From the NCBI GenBank assembly GCA_900541205.1, contig UQIV01000017.1:1-53446 (forward strand): a DNA stretch of 53,446 nt, written 5' to 3'. Below, piece after piece: positions 32,711 through 41,581 of this stretch. This stretch comes from an uncultured Collinsella sp. Its GTDB lineage: Bacteria; Actinomycetota; Coriobacteriia; Coriobacteriales; Coriobacteriaceae. The notes under the pieces were generated by a model that was not told the origin of the DNA, made no database searches, and saw nothing but the letters and a program-made list of their open reading frames with translations. The translations under genes were made by a program, and so were the position numbers. Numbering within the stretch: the first letter of the stretch is position 1; each line of letters begins with the position of its first letter.

Positions 32711-33955
32711 ATGGCGGCTCGCGTCTGCCTGGTCCACTATCACGAGGTTGGACTGAAGGGCAAGAACCGCGCACATTTTGAGCATATCCTCATGGATAAC
32801 ATCAAGGCGGCCTTGGCCGCCTTTTCCGTGAATGCCGTGTCTCGAATTTCCGGTTATATCCTCGTGACCTTTAACGAGCATCAGGCCGACGAGGCGGCGC
32901 GTGTCATTCGCACCGTTCCCGGCGTTGCTCGTGTGTCTTTGGCGTATCACACCAACCGCGACCCGCAGGAGTACTGCGCCGCCGCCGTGAAGGCGCTGCG
33001 CGAGTTTGGTTCCTTCGATTCGTTTAAGGTGCACGCCAAGCGCTCCAATACTGACTATGAGCTCACCTCGATTGACATCAATCGTCGGGTGGGCGAGGTG
33101 TTGTGCGAGGCGTTTCCTGATAAAAAGGTTCAGATGCACGATCCTGACGCTATGGTGCACGTACTGGTGGTCCAGGGTAGTGTCTACGTGTATGCGCGCT
33201 CCGAGCGCGGCGTGGGCGGTCTGCCGGTGGGTTCTGCCGGCAAGGTCGTGACGCTGCTCTCGTCGGGTATCGATTCTCCGGTGGCGACCTGGATGCTCGC
33301 GCGTCGCGGCGCGGTGTGCGTGCCGGTACATTTCTCCGGTCGTCCTCAGACGCCCGATACGAGCGAGTATTTGGTGCAGGACATCATCCGTGCGCTTGAG
33401 CCGGGTGTCCAGATCGGCCGCCTGTACGTGGTGCCGTTTGGCGACTGCCAGCGTGAGATTTCGGTCACCTGTCCCAGCAACCTGCGCGTGATTATGTATC
33501 GCCGCATTATGTATTCGGTTGCGGAGCGCATTGCACACATCGAGGGCGCCAAGGCCATCGTGACGGGCGAATCGCTTGGACAGGTTGCCTCCCAAACGCT
33601 TGAGAATATCATGGCCGTCAACGAGGCCGTGAAGATCCCCGTGTTCCGCCCCCTCATCGGTTCGGACAAGCAGGAGATCATCGCGCGCGCCGAGGAGATC
33701 GGTACGTTTGATATCTCGACTGAAGCCGCTCCCGACTGCTGCACGCTGTTTATGCCGCGCCGTCCCGAGACGCACGCTAAACTCGATGCCGTGCATGAGG
33801 CCTGGGAGTTGTTCGATCACGAGGAGATGATTGAGCGCCTGCTCAAGCAGACCGAGTACATCGACTTTGAGAGCAACACGTATAAGGCCCCTAAGACCTT
33901 AAAACGCAAACATTCGGAGCTTGCTCCGCGTGAGATTTACCAAGATCACGAGTAA
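32711..33955 (+). CDS. thiI: tRNA 4-thiouridine synthase ThiI (no rhodanese domain)
   Basis: Protein of 414 residues with ferredoxin-like and THUMP domains (residues 1-175, EVGLKGKNRAHFEHILMDNI) and a PP-loop ATPase domain. It lacks the C-terminal rhodanese domain of the E. coli form, like many Gram-positive ThiI proteins that take sulfur directly from a cysteine desulfurase. The ATP loop reads LLSSGIDSPVATW, where the usual form is SGGIDSPVA, so one loop glycine is a serine. It begins right after rpoZ and ends before a strong terminator. Confidence 0.94.
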   Translation: MAARVCLVHYHEVGLKGKNRAHFEHILMDNIKAALAAFSVNAVSRISGYILVTFNEHQADEAARVIRTVPGVARVSLAYHTNRDPQEYCAAAVKALREFGSFDSFKVHAKRSNTDYELTSIDINRRVGEVLCEAFPDKKVQMHDPDAMVHVLVVQGSVYVYARSERGVGGLPVGSAGKVVTLLSSGIDSPVATWMLARRGAVCVPVHFSGRPQTPDTSEYLVQDIIRALEPGVQIGRLYVVPFGDCQREISVTCPSNLRVIMYRRIMYSVAERIAHIEGAKAIVTGESLGQVASQTLENIMAVNEAVKIPVFRPLIGSDKQEIIARAEEIGTFDISTEAAPDCCTLFMPRRPETHAKLDAVHEAWELFDHEEMIERLLKQTEYIDFESNTYKAPKTLKRKHSELAPREIYQDHE

Positions 33956-33965
33956 TTTTGTGCAT

Positions 33966-33999
33966 AGACCGACGATGCGCCTGCATCGTCGGTCTTTTG
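33966..33999 (+). terminator. Intrinsic terminator of mihF-gmk-rpoZ-thiI
   Basis: A 13-bp perfect stem AGACCGACGATGC / GCATCGTCGGTCT with a 4-nt loop, followed by TTTT. Confidence 0.93.
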
Positions 34000-34073
34000 C
34001 TATCTGGGCATTTTGCGGCTAAGTGTTCATTTGCTGACGTGTCCCTGAATAAATGGACAGATTTGTGCAAGGT

Positions 34074-34093
34074 TTTGGTCAGCTTTTGGTTTG
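34074..34093 (+). promoter_or_regulatory. 20-bp motif shared with the yraN-comM-dprA operon (site 2)
   Basis: TTTGGTCAGCTTTTGGTTTG, identical to 1533-1552. It ends 75 nt before the comEA start. As at site 1, a strong terminator closes the preceding unit shortly upstream, so the motif is in the right place to drive a new transcript. No good sigma-70 hexamers are seen downstream. Confidence 0.6.
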
Positions 34094-34168
34094 ACCGCAA
34101 AAACCGGTTTTGGAGCGTGGCTGTTGCGGAACTCCTTTCCTGACACGATGGTGTTGGGAGGTTTTGCT

Positions 34169-34882
34169 ATGGCGCAGCGCGAACAACACGAACGGGTCAA
34201 AAAGATGGACCGCTGGGCGGGCAAGCTGCTCGGTCATAAGGCAGTGGTGATGGCGATACTGGTCGTCATTGCGATGGCGAGCGGCTTGGCGATGGCGAAC
34301 CTCGGCGGCGGTACCGGCGGCGTGTCGTTTGAGCGCACTGATGGTTCGGGCTCGTTGGTGGAGCCAGGATCCGGCGATGCCTCGAGCGGAAAGACATCCG
34401 AAGGTTCTTCGACTAAGGCTTCTGCCGCAGCAGAGGTCTATGTTGATGTCGATGGCGCCGTTGTGTCGCCCGGTGTATATCGTCTCAAGGACGGCGCGCG
34501 GGTTGCTCAGGCGATTGATGCCGCCGGCGGGCTGGCGCCCGAGGCAGACGTTACGGGGCTCAATCGGGCATCTAAGGTCACTGATGGACAAAAAATCCAC
34601 GTTCCAACGGTAGGGGAGCAGCAGGCGTCCATTGCGGAAGCTGGTGTTGATGGTGGGGCTTTCGCATCATCGGGCGTGAGTGGCGCAACAGGCCTAGTAA
34701 ACATCAATACGGCAAGCGCGGCAGAGCTACAGACGCTTTCGGGCATCGGCCCCTCCATGGCGCAGTCGATTATCGATGAGCGGACAAAGAACGGTGCTTT
34801 TGCCTCGGTTGACGATCTGATGCGTGTGTCGGGAATCGGTGAGAAAAAGCTTGCCAAAATCAAAGATAGCATCTGCGTATGA
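34169..34882 (+). CDS. comEA: ComEA-type competence DNA receptor
   Basis: Protein of 237 residues with one N-terminal membrane helix (about residues 24-44), a low-complexity Ser/Gly/Lys linker, an SLBB domain (about 89-146: VDGAVVSPGVYRLKDGARVA) and a C-terminal pair of helix-hairpin-helix motifs (VNINTASAAELQTLSGIG and DDLMRVSGIGEKKLAKI). ComEA binds double-stranded DNA outside the membrane and passes it to ComEC. ATG 34169 has GGGAGG (34156-34161) 7 nt upstream. Its stop overlaps comEC (ATGA). Confidence 0.95.
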   Translation: MAQREQHERVKKMDRWAGKLLGHKAVVMAILVVIAMASGLAMANLGGGTGGVSFERTDGSGSLVEPGSGDASSGKTSEGSSTKASAAAEVYVDVDGAVVSPGVYRLKDGARVAQAIDAAGGLAPEADVTGLNRASKVTDGQKIHVPTVGEQQASIAEAGVDGGAFASSGVSGATGLVNINTASAAELQTLSGIGPSMAQSIIDERTKNGAFASVDDLMRVSGIGEKKLAKIKDSICV

Positions 34883-37182
34883 GTGCGACCGAGCGCGAGC
34901 ATGTGATGCCTCCGCGACCCCTGATACCGTGGACGATGGCCCTGTGTGCAGGCATGTGCATGAGCTGCGCCTTGGTGCTCAACGTGGCCGCTGATGCGCT
35001 GCTGAGGGAGCAGGCGCCGGCGGTCGGGCCGCTATGGGCCATCCCCGTCGCGGCGGCGGTATTCGTTGTGCTGGCTCAATCTTGTGCGCGACTTGCCCCT
35101 TGGAAGCGGTGGCTGTATGCCGCGTCCGTCGGTCTCGTGGCGGGAGCGGTCGTCTCGGCGTGGTGGGCTGTGGGCGCGCTAAGCGCCTCGAAGGCGCTCG
35201 ACGGTCGAGCGGCAAGCAGCCTCGAGTTTGTCGTGCAGGGTGATCCATCCATAAACGACGACGTGTATTCCTATACCTGCGAGGCGCGCGCGGACGGTAA
35301 GAACTTGGCAACGGTTCGCCTATCGTGTGACCGCGAGCTCAAGGTAGGGGCGCACGCGCGTGTTATCGGTCGCGTTTCACGTTTTGAGAACGATGCGTAT
35401 GGACGATCGCGCGTGCTCCGGGGCGAGGTGCGCAAGGTTAAAGCCGTTCGAGTTGTGTCGGTCGATGAGGGCTCTCCGGGGCCGCTGCTTCGGCTGCGAA
35501 ATGGGCTGCTTGCGTCCATCGCGCCTGCGACCGACCCGGCGCGTGCACTCATAGCCGGTGTCGTCTGCGGTCGTTCGGCCGAGCTGCGCGCCCAACCGGC
35601 GGGCGACTGGTTTTCGGTGACGGGAACGGCGCATCTTATCGCCGTCTCGGGCAGCCATTTGGCTATCATGGGGTTTGTAATCGAGGGTGTATTGCAAAAG
35701 ACTCGGTGCTCACGTGGTCTTCAGCGGGCGATATTGGCGATAACGCTTGTGGGCTACGCTGCTTTTACGGGCGCGTCTCCCTCGGCCGTGCGCGCGTGCT
35801 GCATGGTGTTCACGACGCTTGTCGTAAACGGCGCGGGGCGTCGCCGGCACGGCGCATCGGCACTCTTCGCAACCATGTCCATCTTTGTGTTACTGCGGCC
35901 GACGGTGCTGTTCGAGATGGGCTTTCAGCTTTCATGTGCCAGCGTCTTTGCCATCCTGTGCTTTTGCCCGTACGCCACCTACGCTTTGGGTGAGCTGGGT
36001 GTGCCATCGGGCGTTGCCAGCATGCTTTCCGTCACACTGTGCTCGCAGTTGGCGACGCTCCCCATTACCATTCCTGCCTTCGGTACGTTCTCGCTCATTG
36101 CTCCGCTGGCAAATGCGGTCATCGGTCCGGTGGTGAGCGTACTGCTTGCTGTGTCCATCGTGCTGGTTCCCTTTTCGCTCGTGGCACCGTTGCGGACTTG
36201 GGCGCTCGTTGTGCCCATGATTGCCGCCCGTTGCGCGCTGTTCTTCGAGCAGCTGTTTGCCGCCGTGCCGGGTGCATCTGTGAGCGTGCCGCCCGATAGC
36301 ATGTGGATTTACCTAGTGCCGTGTTTGCTGGCGGTTCTGCTGGTCTGGTGGCCGCGTCCCCGTGCGCGTCCTATGGCGGTGGGGCTTGCATGCCTGGTGC
36401 TCTTGGCTGCGATTCCGTACGTCTATTGGGACCGATACGCGCCGCCTGCGGTGACGGTGCTCGATGTTGGCCAGGCCGATGCGATTCTTATCCGCCAGGG
36501 CGGCGCAGTAGCGCTCGTCGACTGCGGGCTCGACGAGCGTGTGGTGGCGGCGTTGGTTCGCAATAACGTGCACCACATCGATGCCGTCTTTGTGACGCAT
36601 TGGGACGAGGACCACTGGGGTGGTCTGCCTGCCGTGCTCGAACAGTTTTCGGTCGGAACGATTGCCGTGGCGGCGGATGCGCTGGAGGATGCTCCTGCCG
36701 AGGTATTGAACCGACCTGGCGTGGAGTATCGGCAGGTGCGCCGTGGGGATACAGTCGACATCGGCTCATTTTGCGCCCGCGTGATGTGGCCATTCGAGTC
36801 CGTGGATGGCGAGGGAAATGAGGACTCGCTTGTCCTGCTGCTTTCTTATGTTCAGGAAGGCAAGAGCTTGCGCATACTCCTCACCGGTGATGCCGAGCTC
36901 GACCAAGAACAGGAATTCGTGCAGGAGGTGGGGGATATCGATGTCCTTAAACTTGGCCATCACGGCTCCAAGGTTTCAGTCGATGATGAGTTGCTGGACG
37001 TTCTGAAGCCCGAGCTTTCCCTCGCGAGCGCGGGCGAGGGGAATCGATACGGTCATCCGTCCGATGCCTGCATCGATGCCGTTAAGGAAGCGGGCGGCGC
37101 GTTCGCATGCACGATCGAGCACGGCGACATTACCGTCACGCCGAGTGCGAATGGCTTTGCGATGCGATGCCAGCGACCGTGA
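34879..37182 (+). CDS. comEC: ComEC/Rec2 DNA uptake channel
   Basis: Protein of 767 residues, full length. The N-terminal part has membrane helices and an OB-like extracellular segment. The competence domain carries ALIAGVVCGRSAELRAQPAG, TGTAHLIAVSGSHLAI and FTGASPSAVRACCM. The C-terminal metallo-beta-lactamase-like domain has VLDVGQADAILI, VTHWDEDHWGGLPAVLEQF, LLTGDAE and LGHHGSKVSVD, the set thought to degrade the non-transforming strand. It overlaps comEA by 4 nt; holA follows with its own promoter-like sequence. Confidence 0.96.
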   Translation: MSATEREHVMPPRPLIPWTMALCAGMCMSCALVLNVAADALLREQAPAVGPLWAIPVAAAVFVVLAQSCARLAPWKRWLYAASVGLVAGAVVSAWWAVGALSASKALDGRAASSLEFVVQGDPSINDDVYSYTCEARADGKNLATVRLSCDRELKVGAHARVIGRVSRFENDAYGRSRVLRGEVRKVKAVRVVSVDEGSPGPLLRLRNGLLASIAPATDPARALIAGVVCGRSAELRAQPAGDWFSVTGTAHLIAVSGSHLAIMGFVIEGVLQKTRCSRGLQRAILAITLVGYAAFTGASPSAVRACCMVFTTLVVNGAGRRRHGASALFATMSIFVLLRPTVLFEMGFQLSCASVFAILCFCPYATYALGELGVPSGVASMLSVTLCSQLATLPITIPAFGTFSLIAPLANAVIGPVVSVLLAVSIVLVPFSLVAPLRTWALVVPMIAARCALFFEQLFAAVPGASVSVPPDSMWIYLVPCLLAVLLVWWPRPRARPMAVGLACLVLLAAIPYVYWDRYAPPAVTVLDVGQADAILIRQGGAVALVDCGLDERVVAALVRNNVHHIDAVFVTHWDEDHWGGLPAVLEQFSVGTIAVAADALEDAPAEVLNRPGVEYRQVRRGDTVDIGSFCARVMWPFESVDGEGNEDSLVLLLSYVQEGKSLRILLTGDAELDQEQEFVQEVGDIDVLKLGHHGSKVSVDDELLDVLKPELSLASAGEGNRYGHPSDACIDAVKEAGGAFACTIEHGDITVTPSANGFAMRCQRP

Positions 37183-37190
37183 TGACATCG

Positions 37191-37220
37191 TTGGCGCGCG
37201 GTGGGCCCCTGGGCTAAAAT
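37191..37220 (+). promoter_or_regulatory. Probable internal promoter for holA
   Basis: TTGGCG (37191-37196), 18 bp, TAAAAT (37215-37220). It would allow the essential holA to be expressed without the competence genes upstream. Confidence 0.6.
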
Positions 37221-37260
37221 GGCACGGTACGAATTCGAGAGTCTGCGGGAGGGGAGCGCA

Positions 37261-38223
37261 ATGTCCGAAACCGGTCTGCTGCCGGCATATCTGATCGTCG
37301 GTACCGACGGAGTCAAGCGCGATCACGCCGTCTCGCGTATGAAAGCGCGTCTGGAAAAGACGGGCATGGTCGAGTTCAACCTCGACGAGCGCGATATGAC
37401 CAAAGACCCCGATATCGAGTCGATTATCGGATCGCTCAACACCTTTCCGATGGGCAGTGAGTTTCGCCTGGTAATCCTTGACGGCTGCTCAAAACTCGCC
37501 AAAGCGATCTCCGAGCCGCTTGTCGACTATCTGGCGAGTCCCAGCCCCACAACGGTTTGCCTCATCATCGCCGACTCGCTTGCCAAGAACACGCGCCTGT
37601 ATAAGGCGATCGCCAAGATCGACAAGAAGGCCGTGATCGATTGCTCCGGCACCAAGCGCTGGGAGCTTCCGCGCCGCGTGCAGCAGATTGCGACGCAGCA
37701 CGGCAAGTCGATCTCGACGGCGGCCGCCGAGGAACTCGTTTCGCGTTCGGGTGAAAACACTCGCATGCTCGATAACGACTTGGCCAAGCTTGCACAGATG
37801 GTCGAGGCGCCGCAAATTGAGCTTGCCGATGTGGAGCGCTGGATCGTGCGTACGGCCGAGGTTCAACCCTGGGACTTTCTCAATGCGGTCTCGGCCCGTG
37901 ACATGCGCCGCTCGCTCGAGCTCTTCAATCTACTGCCCGCCAAGAGCTACGTGTGGACTTACACATTGCTGTGCGGCCGCATCCGCGAGCTTATCGTTGC
38001 CAAGGCGCTCGATGCGCGCGGACAGGGTCGTGAGCTGGCCGCAACACTCAAGCTCCAGTCCTGGCAGGTCAAGAATCACCTGACCTGGGCACGTCGCTTT
38101 TCGATGGCAGAGCTCGTCGCAGCGCTCGAGGGCGCGGTCGATGTGGAGCTCGCGCTGAAGGGCTCGGCCGATTCTGAGACCGCGCTTTTGCTCTGGATTA
38201 CGAACATCTTGAGAAAATCGTGA
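37261..38223 (+). CDS. holA: DNA polymerase III delta subunit
   Basis: Protein of 320 residues. Delta is the wrench of the clamp loader that opens the beta clamp. Seen: LLPAYLIVGTDGVKRDHAVS, FPMGSEFRLVILDGCSKLA, RVQQIATQHGKSISTAAAEE, SRSGENTRMLDNDLAKLA and the C-terminal collar region LQSWQVKNHLTWARRF. ATG 37261 is chosen because GGGAGGGGAG lies just upstream; the longer in-frame extension to 37201 runs through the promoter. comEC followed by holA is a common order in Gram-positive bacteria. Confidence 0.95.
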   Translation: MSETGLLPAYLIVGTDGVKRDHAVSRMKARLEKTGMVEFNLDERDMTKDPDIESIIGSLNTFPMGSEFRLVILDGCSKLAKAISEPLVDYLASPSPTTVCLIIADSLAKNTRLYKAIAKIDKKAVIDCSGTKRWELPRRVQQIATQHGKSISTAAAEELVSRSGENTRMLDNDLAKLAQMVEAPQIELADVERWIVRTAEVQPWDFLNAVSARDMRRSLELFNLLPAKSYVWTYTLLCGRIRELIVAKALDARGQGRELAATLKLQSWQVKNHLTWARRFSMAELVAALEGAVDVELALKGSADSETALLLWITNILRKS

Positions 38224-38275
38224 TGATACCTGCCTATTTGACAAATTCGTTCTATCCCTTTGAGGGGGAGCGTGC

Positions 38276-38281
38276 TATAGT
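38276..38281 (+). promoter_or_regulatory. Extended -10 promoter of rpsT
   Basis: TGC-TATAGT lies 75 nt before rpsT. A perfect TTGACA at 38238-38243 is 32 bp further up, too far for the same promoter. Confidence 0.55.
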
Positions 38282-38356
38282 AGGCGCTTGCATGACCTCA
38301 CCGTGTCTCAGAGGTGTCATACATTTTTTGCAAGGAACTCGAAAGGAACTCCAGAA

Positions 38357-38623
38357 GTGGCAAACATCAAGTCTCAGAAGAAGCGTATCCGCACCAATGA
38401 GGCAGCTCGCATGCGTAACAAGGCTGTCAAGTCCGAGCTCAAGACGCTGACCAAGCACGTCCAGTCCGCCGTCGCCGAGGGCGACGCCGAGAAGGCCCAG
38501 GCTGCCCTCAAGACCGTCACCAAGCGTCTCGACATGGCTGCCGCCAAGCATGTTATCCACAAGAACCAGGCTTCCAACCGCAAGTCCGGTCTTGCCAAGC
38601 TCGTGAACAGCATCAACGCCTAA
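38357..38623 (+). CDS. rpsT: 30S ribosomal protein S20
   Basis: Protein of 88 residues: ANIKSQKKRIRTNEAARMRN, LKTLTKHVQSAVAEGDAEKA and IHKNQASNRKSGLAKLVNSI, the typical three-helix S20. The start is GTG at 38357, with AAAGGAA (38342-38348) 8 nt upstream; the longer frame to 38288 is promoter and leader. The rpsT leader is about 70 nt. A strong terminator follows. Confidence 0.97.
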   Translation: MANIKSQKKRIRTNEAARMRNKAVKSELKTLTKHVQSAVAEGDAEKAQAALKTVTKRLDMAAAKHVIHKNQASNRKSGLAKLVNSINA

Positions 38624-38658
38624 GTTGTAAATTTCACACCACACAGATTACGCGCATA

Positions 38659-38694
38659 AATGGAGCCTGTTTTATGGAACAGGCTCCATTTTTT
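38659..38694 (+). terminator. Intrinsic terminator of rpsT
   Basis: AATGGAGCCTGTT pairs perfectly with AACAGGCTCCATT around a 6-nt loop, followed by a run of Ts. Confidence 0.94.
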
Positions 38695-38706
38695 GTACCG
38701 CTCGGG

Positions 38707-38712
38707 TAAGAT
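38707..38712 (+). promoter_or_regulatory. -10 element of lepA, positioned for a leaderless mRNA
   Basis: TAAGAT ends 7 nt before the lepA ATG at 38720, so transcription should start at or next to the A of the ATG. No ribosome binding site is seen. The preceding 11 bp CCGCTCGGGTA (38698-38708) recur at 42816-42826. Confidence 0.5.
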
Positions 38713-38719
38713 AGTCCGC

Positions 38720-40531
38720 ATGAATACTTCAATTGACATTTCCCACATCCGCAACTTCTCAATCGTTGCGCACATCGACCATGGCAAGTCCACGATCAGC
38801 GATCGCATCCTCGAGCTCACCCATACCGTCGACGAACGCGACATGGAGTCGCAGCTGCTCGACACCATGGATATCGAGCGCGAGCGCGGCATCACGATCA
38901 AGTCCAATGCCGTTCGCGTGTCCTATGACGCCGACGATGGCGAGACGTATCAGTTCAATCTGATCGATACGCCGGGCCACGTGGACTTTACCTATGAGGT
39001 CTCGCGCTCGCTGGCAGCCTGTGAGGGCGCGGTGCTCGTTGTCGACGCCACGCAGGGCGTCGAGGCGCAGACCGTCTCCAACGCGACGCTCGCCATGAAC
39101 GCCAATCTGGACATTGTGCCGGCCATCAACAAGATCGACCTGCCCTCGGCCCATCCCGATGAGGTTAAGACCGAGATCGAGGATGACCTGGCGATTCCTG
39201 CCGATGATGCCGTGTGTGTCTCGGGCAAGACCGGCGAGGGCATCCATGATCTGCTGGAGTCCATTGTCTTTTTGATCTCTCCGCCCAAGGGCGATGCGAA
39301 CGCGCCGCTCAAGGCACTCATTCTGGATTCGTACTTCGACGAGTATCGTGGCGTCGTCGCCACGGTGCGCGTCTTTGACGGCTCCATCAAAAAGGGCGAT
39401 ACCCTGCGCATGATGCAGGCAGAGGGCGACTTTTTGGTCGACGGCGTGGGCGTCAAGCGTCCCGCCGAGACGCCGGTCGATGCGCTGACCGTCGGCGAGG
39501 TCGGATACGTGGTCACGGGTCTGAAGGATCCCGAGGCCGTTCGCGTGGGCGATACCCTCACGTGGGCGTCGAATCCCTGCCCCGAGCCTCTTCCTGGTTA
39601 CCGCGAGGCCAAGCCCATGGTCTATACGGGCCTGTTCCCGATCGATAACAAGGACTACGAGAACCTGCGTGACGCGCTCGATAAGCTGCACGTCAACGAC
39701 CCGTCGTTGGTGTGGGAGCCCGAGACCTCGGTGGCACTCGGCTTTGGCTTCCGCGTGGGCTTCCTGGGCCTGCTACACATGGAAGTCGTCAAGGAACGCC
39801 TGGAGCGCGAATTCAACCTGGACCTCATTGCCACGAGCCCCTCGGTCGACTATCACGTCTACAAGACCGACGGCGAAATGATCGATGTCCGCAGCCCGCA
39901 GGACCTGCCCGAGGCCACGCGTATCGAGCGCATTGAGGAGCCGTACCTCAAGGCTAAGATTATCTGCCCGCCCGAGTATACGGGTGCCGTCATGCAGCTC
40001 GCTATCGAGCACCGCGGCATTACTACCGACATGATCCATCTGACGAGCAAATCGGTCGAGATGCGCTTTGATATGCCGCTTGCCGAACTCATCTTGGACT
40101 TCTTTGACCAGCTCAAGAGCCGTACCAAGGGCTATGCCTCGTTGGACTACGAGTTCAACGAGTACCGTCCCTCCGAGCTCGTTAAGCTCGATATTCTGCT
40201 TTCGGGCGACGAGGTGGACGCGCTGTCGTTTATCGTCCACAAGGACAAGGCCTACGGTCTTGCCCGCGGTCTATGCGACAAGCTCAAGGAGATTATTCCG
40301 CGTCAGCTGTTCGAGGTGCCCATCCAGGGCGCTATCGGCAACAAGATCATTGCCCGTTCCACCGTCAAAGCGCGTCGCAAGGACGTGCTTGCCAAGTGCT
40401 ACGGCGGCGATATCTCGCGTAAGCGCAAGCTGCTCGAGAAGCAGAAAGAGGGCAAGAAGCGCATGAAAGCCATCGGCTCGGTCGAGGTTCCTCAGGAGGC
40501 CTTTATGGCAATCCTCAAGGTGGACGAGTAG
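38720..40531 (+). CDS. lepA: Elongation factor 4 (LepA)
   Basis: GTPase of 603 residues, normal length. LepA back-translocates or remodels stalled ribosomes and influences 30S assembly. The GTP site has IVAHIDHGKSTISDRIL, DTMDIERERGITIKSNAVR, DTPGHVDFTYEVSRSL and PAINKIDLPSA. The C-terminal unique domain includes GNKIIARSTVKARRKDVLAK and GGDISRKRKLLEKQKEGKKR. The ATG at 38720 is the only start that fits the family N-terminus (ISHIRNFSIVAHIDHG); upstream codons run through the rpsT terminator. dusB follows after 4 nt. Confidence 0.97.
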   Translation: MNTSIDISHIRNFSIVAHIDHGKSTISDRILELTHTVDERDMESQLLDTMDIERERGITIKSNAVRVSYDADDGETYQFNLIDTPGHVDFTYEVSRSLAACEGAVLVVDATQGVEAQTVSNATLAMNANLDIVPAINKIDLPSAHPDEVKTEIEDDLAIPADDAVCVSGKTGEGIHDLLESIVFLISPPKGDANAPLKALILDSYFDEYRGVVATVRVFDGSIKKGDTLRMMQAEGDFLVDGVGVKRPAETPVDALTVGEVGYVVTGLKDPEAVRVGDTLTWASNPCPEPLPGYREAKPMVYTGLFPIDNKDYENLRDALDKLHVNDPSLVWEPETSVALGFGFRVGFLGLLHMEVVKERLEREFNLDLIATSPSVDYHVYKTDGEMIDVRSPQDLPEATRIERIEEPYLKAKIICPPEYTGAVMQLAIEHRGITTDMIHLTSKSVEMRFDMPLAELILDFFDQLKSRTKGYASLDYEFNEYRPSELVKLDILLSGDEVDALSFIVHKDKAYGLARGLCDKLKEIIPRQLFEVPIQGAIGNKIIARSTVKARRKDVLAKCYGGDISRKRKLLEKQKEGKKRMKAIGSVEVPQEAFMAILKVDE

Positions 40532-40535
40532 GTCT

Positions 40536-41579
40536 ATGGCGCTTTCTGAATACAGCAAGCGGCTGCTGGGCGCCTATGCCGAGCAGCCGTTCCTTATGGC
40601 TCCCATGGCGGGCGTGACCGACCCTGCCTACCGCATCATGTGCCGCCGCCGCGGTGCCAACCTTGCCTACAGCGAGATGGTGAGCGTGGCGGGCCTTGCC
40701 TATGCCAGCAACAAGACCTGGCGCCTGGTGCTACCGGCCGACGAGGAGCAGCAGATCTGCGTGCAGCTCTTTGGCTCCAAGCCCGATCAGTTTGCGAGTG
40801 CCGTCGCCGCCGTCGAGGAGCGCGTTGGCGATCGCCTGTCGCTCATCGATATCAATATGGCATGCCCCGCCCGCAAGGTCGTTACCAAGGGCGAGGGCTC
40901 GGCGCTCATGCGCACGCCCGATTTGGCCGAGAAGATCGTCGAGGCGGCGGTGGGCGCGGCGCATGTGCCCGTGACCGTAAAGATCCGCAAGGGCTTTTAT
41001 GCCGAGGACCGTAATGCCGCGACATTTGCCCAGATGCTCGAAGGCGCCGGTGCCGCCGCGGTGGCGGTGCATGGCCGCTGCGCCACGCAGCTCTATACGG
41101 GCCAGGCCGATTGGTCGGTCGTCGATGAGGTTGCCGACGCCGTTGAGATTCCCGTGATCGGTTCGGGCGACGTGTTTACCGCCGAGGATGCCGCGGAGCA
41201 TCTGCGCAACTCGGGCGCCAGCGCGGTGTTTATCGCGCGCGGTATCTACGGGAACCCGTGGGTGTTCGGTGATGCTCGCGCCCTTGCGTTCGATGGCATA
41301 CCGGTGCCGGCACGCAGCTCCGTCGAGCGCCTGGACGCCCTGCGTGAGCACCTAACGCTGACGCATGAGCTCCTGCCGCTCATGTCGCGTGCCCGCACGT
41401 ACGCAAGCTGGTACTTAAAAGGCATGCCCCATGCCGCCGCTTGGCGTGCCCATGTGGTGCGCTGCTCCACGTATGAGGAGTTTATGGCGCTGGTCGATGA
41501 GATCGAGCATGATGTGGTGGCCTGCGAGACTGCCCTTGCCGCCGGCGAATCGGTTCCCCCTCATCCGCTGGAGGCTTAA
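40536..41579 (+). CDS. dusB: tRNA-dihydrouridine synthase (DusB-like)
   Basis: Protein of 347 residues, FMN-dependent. Motifs: FLMAPMAGVTDPAYRIMCRR, YSEMVSVAGLAY, DINMACPARKVVTKGEGSAL with the catalytic cysteine, VTVKIRKGF, AVAVHGRCATQLYTG, VIGSGDVFTAEDA and ARGIYGNPW. The family assignment is firm; the choice of DusB among Dus subfamilies, and so the tRNA position modified, is not. It sits between lepA and hemW in a tight run. Confidence 0.9.
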   Translation: MALSEYSKRLLGAYAEQPFLMAPMAGVTDPAYRIMCRRRGANLAYSEMVSVAGLAYASNKTWRLVLPADEEQQICVQLFGSKPDQFASAVAAVEERVGDRLSLIDINMACPARKVVTKGEGSALMRTPDLAEKIVEAAVGAAHVPVTVKIRKGFYAEDRNAATFAQMLEGAGAAAVAVHGRCATQLYTGQADWSVVDEVADAVEIPVIGSGDVFTAEDAAEHLRNSGASAVFIARGIYGNPWVFGDARALAFDGIPVPARSSVERLDALREHLTLTHELLPLMSRARTYASWYLKGMPHAAAWRAHVVRCSTYEEFMALVDEIEHDVVACETALAAGESVPPHPLEA

Positions 41580-41581
41580 GG

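Noticed and set aside
38238..38243. Perfect TTGACA upstream of rpsT as its -35.
   Set aside because: It lies 32 bp before the TATAGT -10, too far for a sigma-70 spacer; no alternative -10 fits at 16-18 bp.
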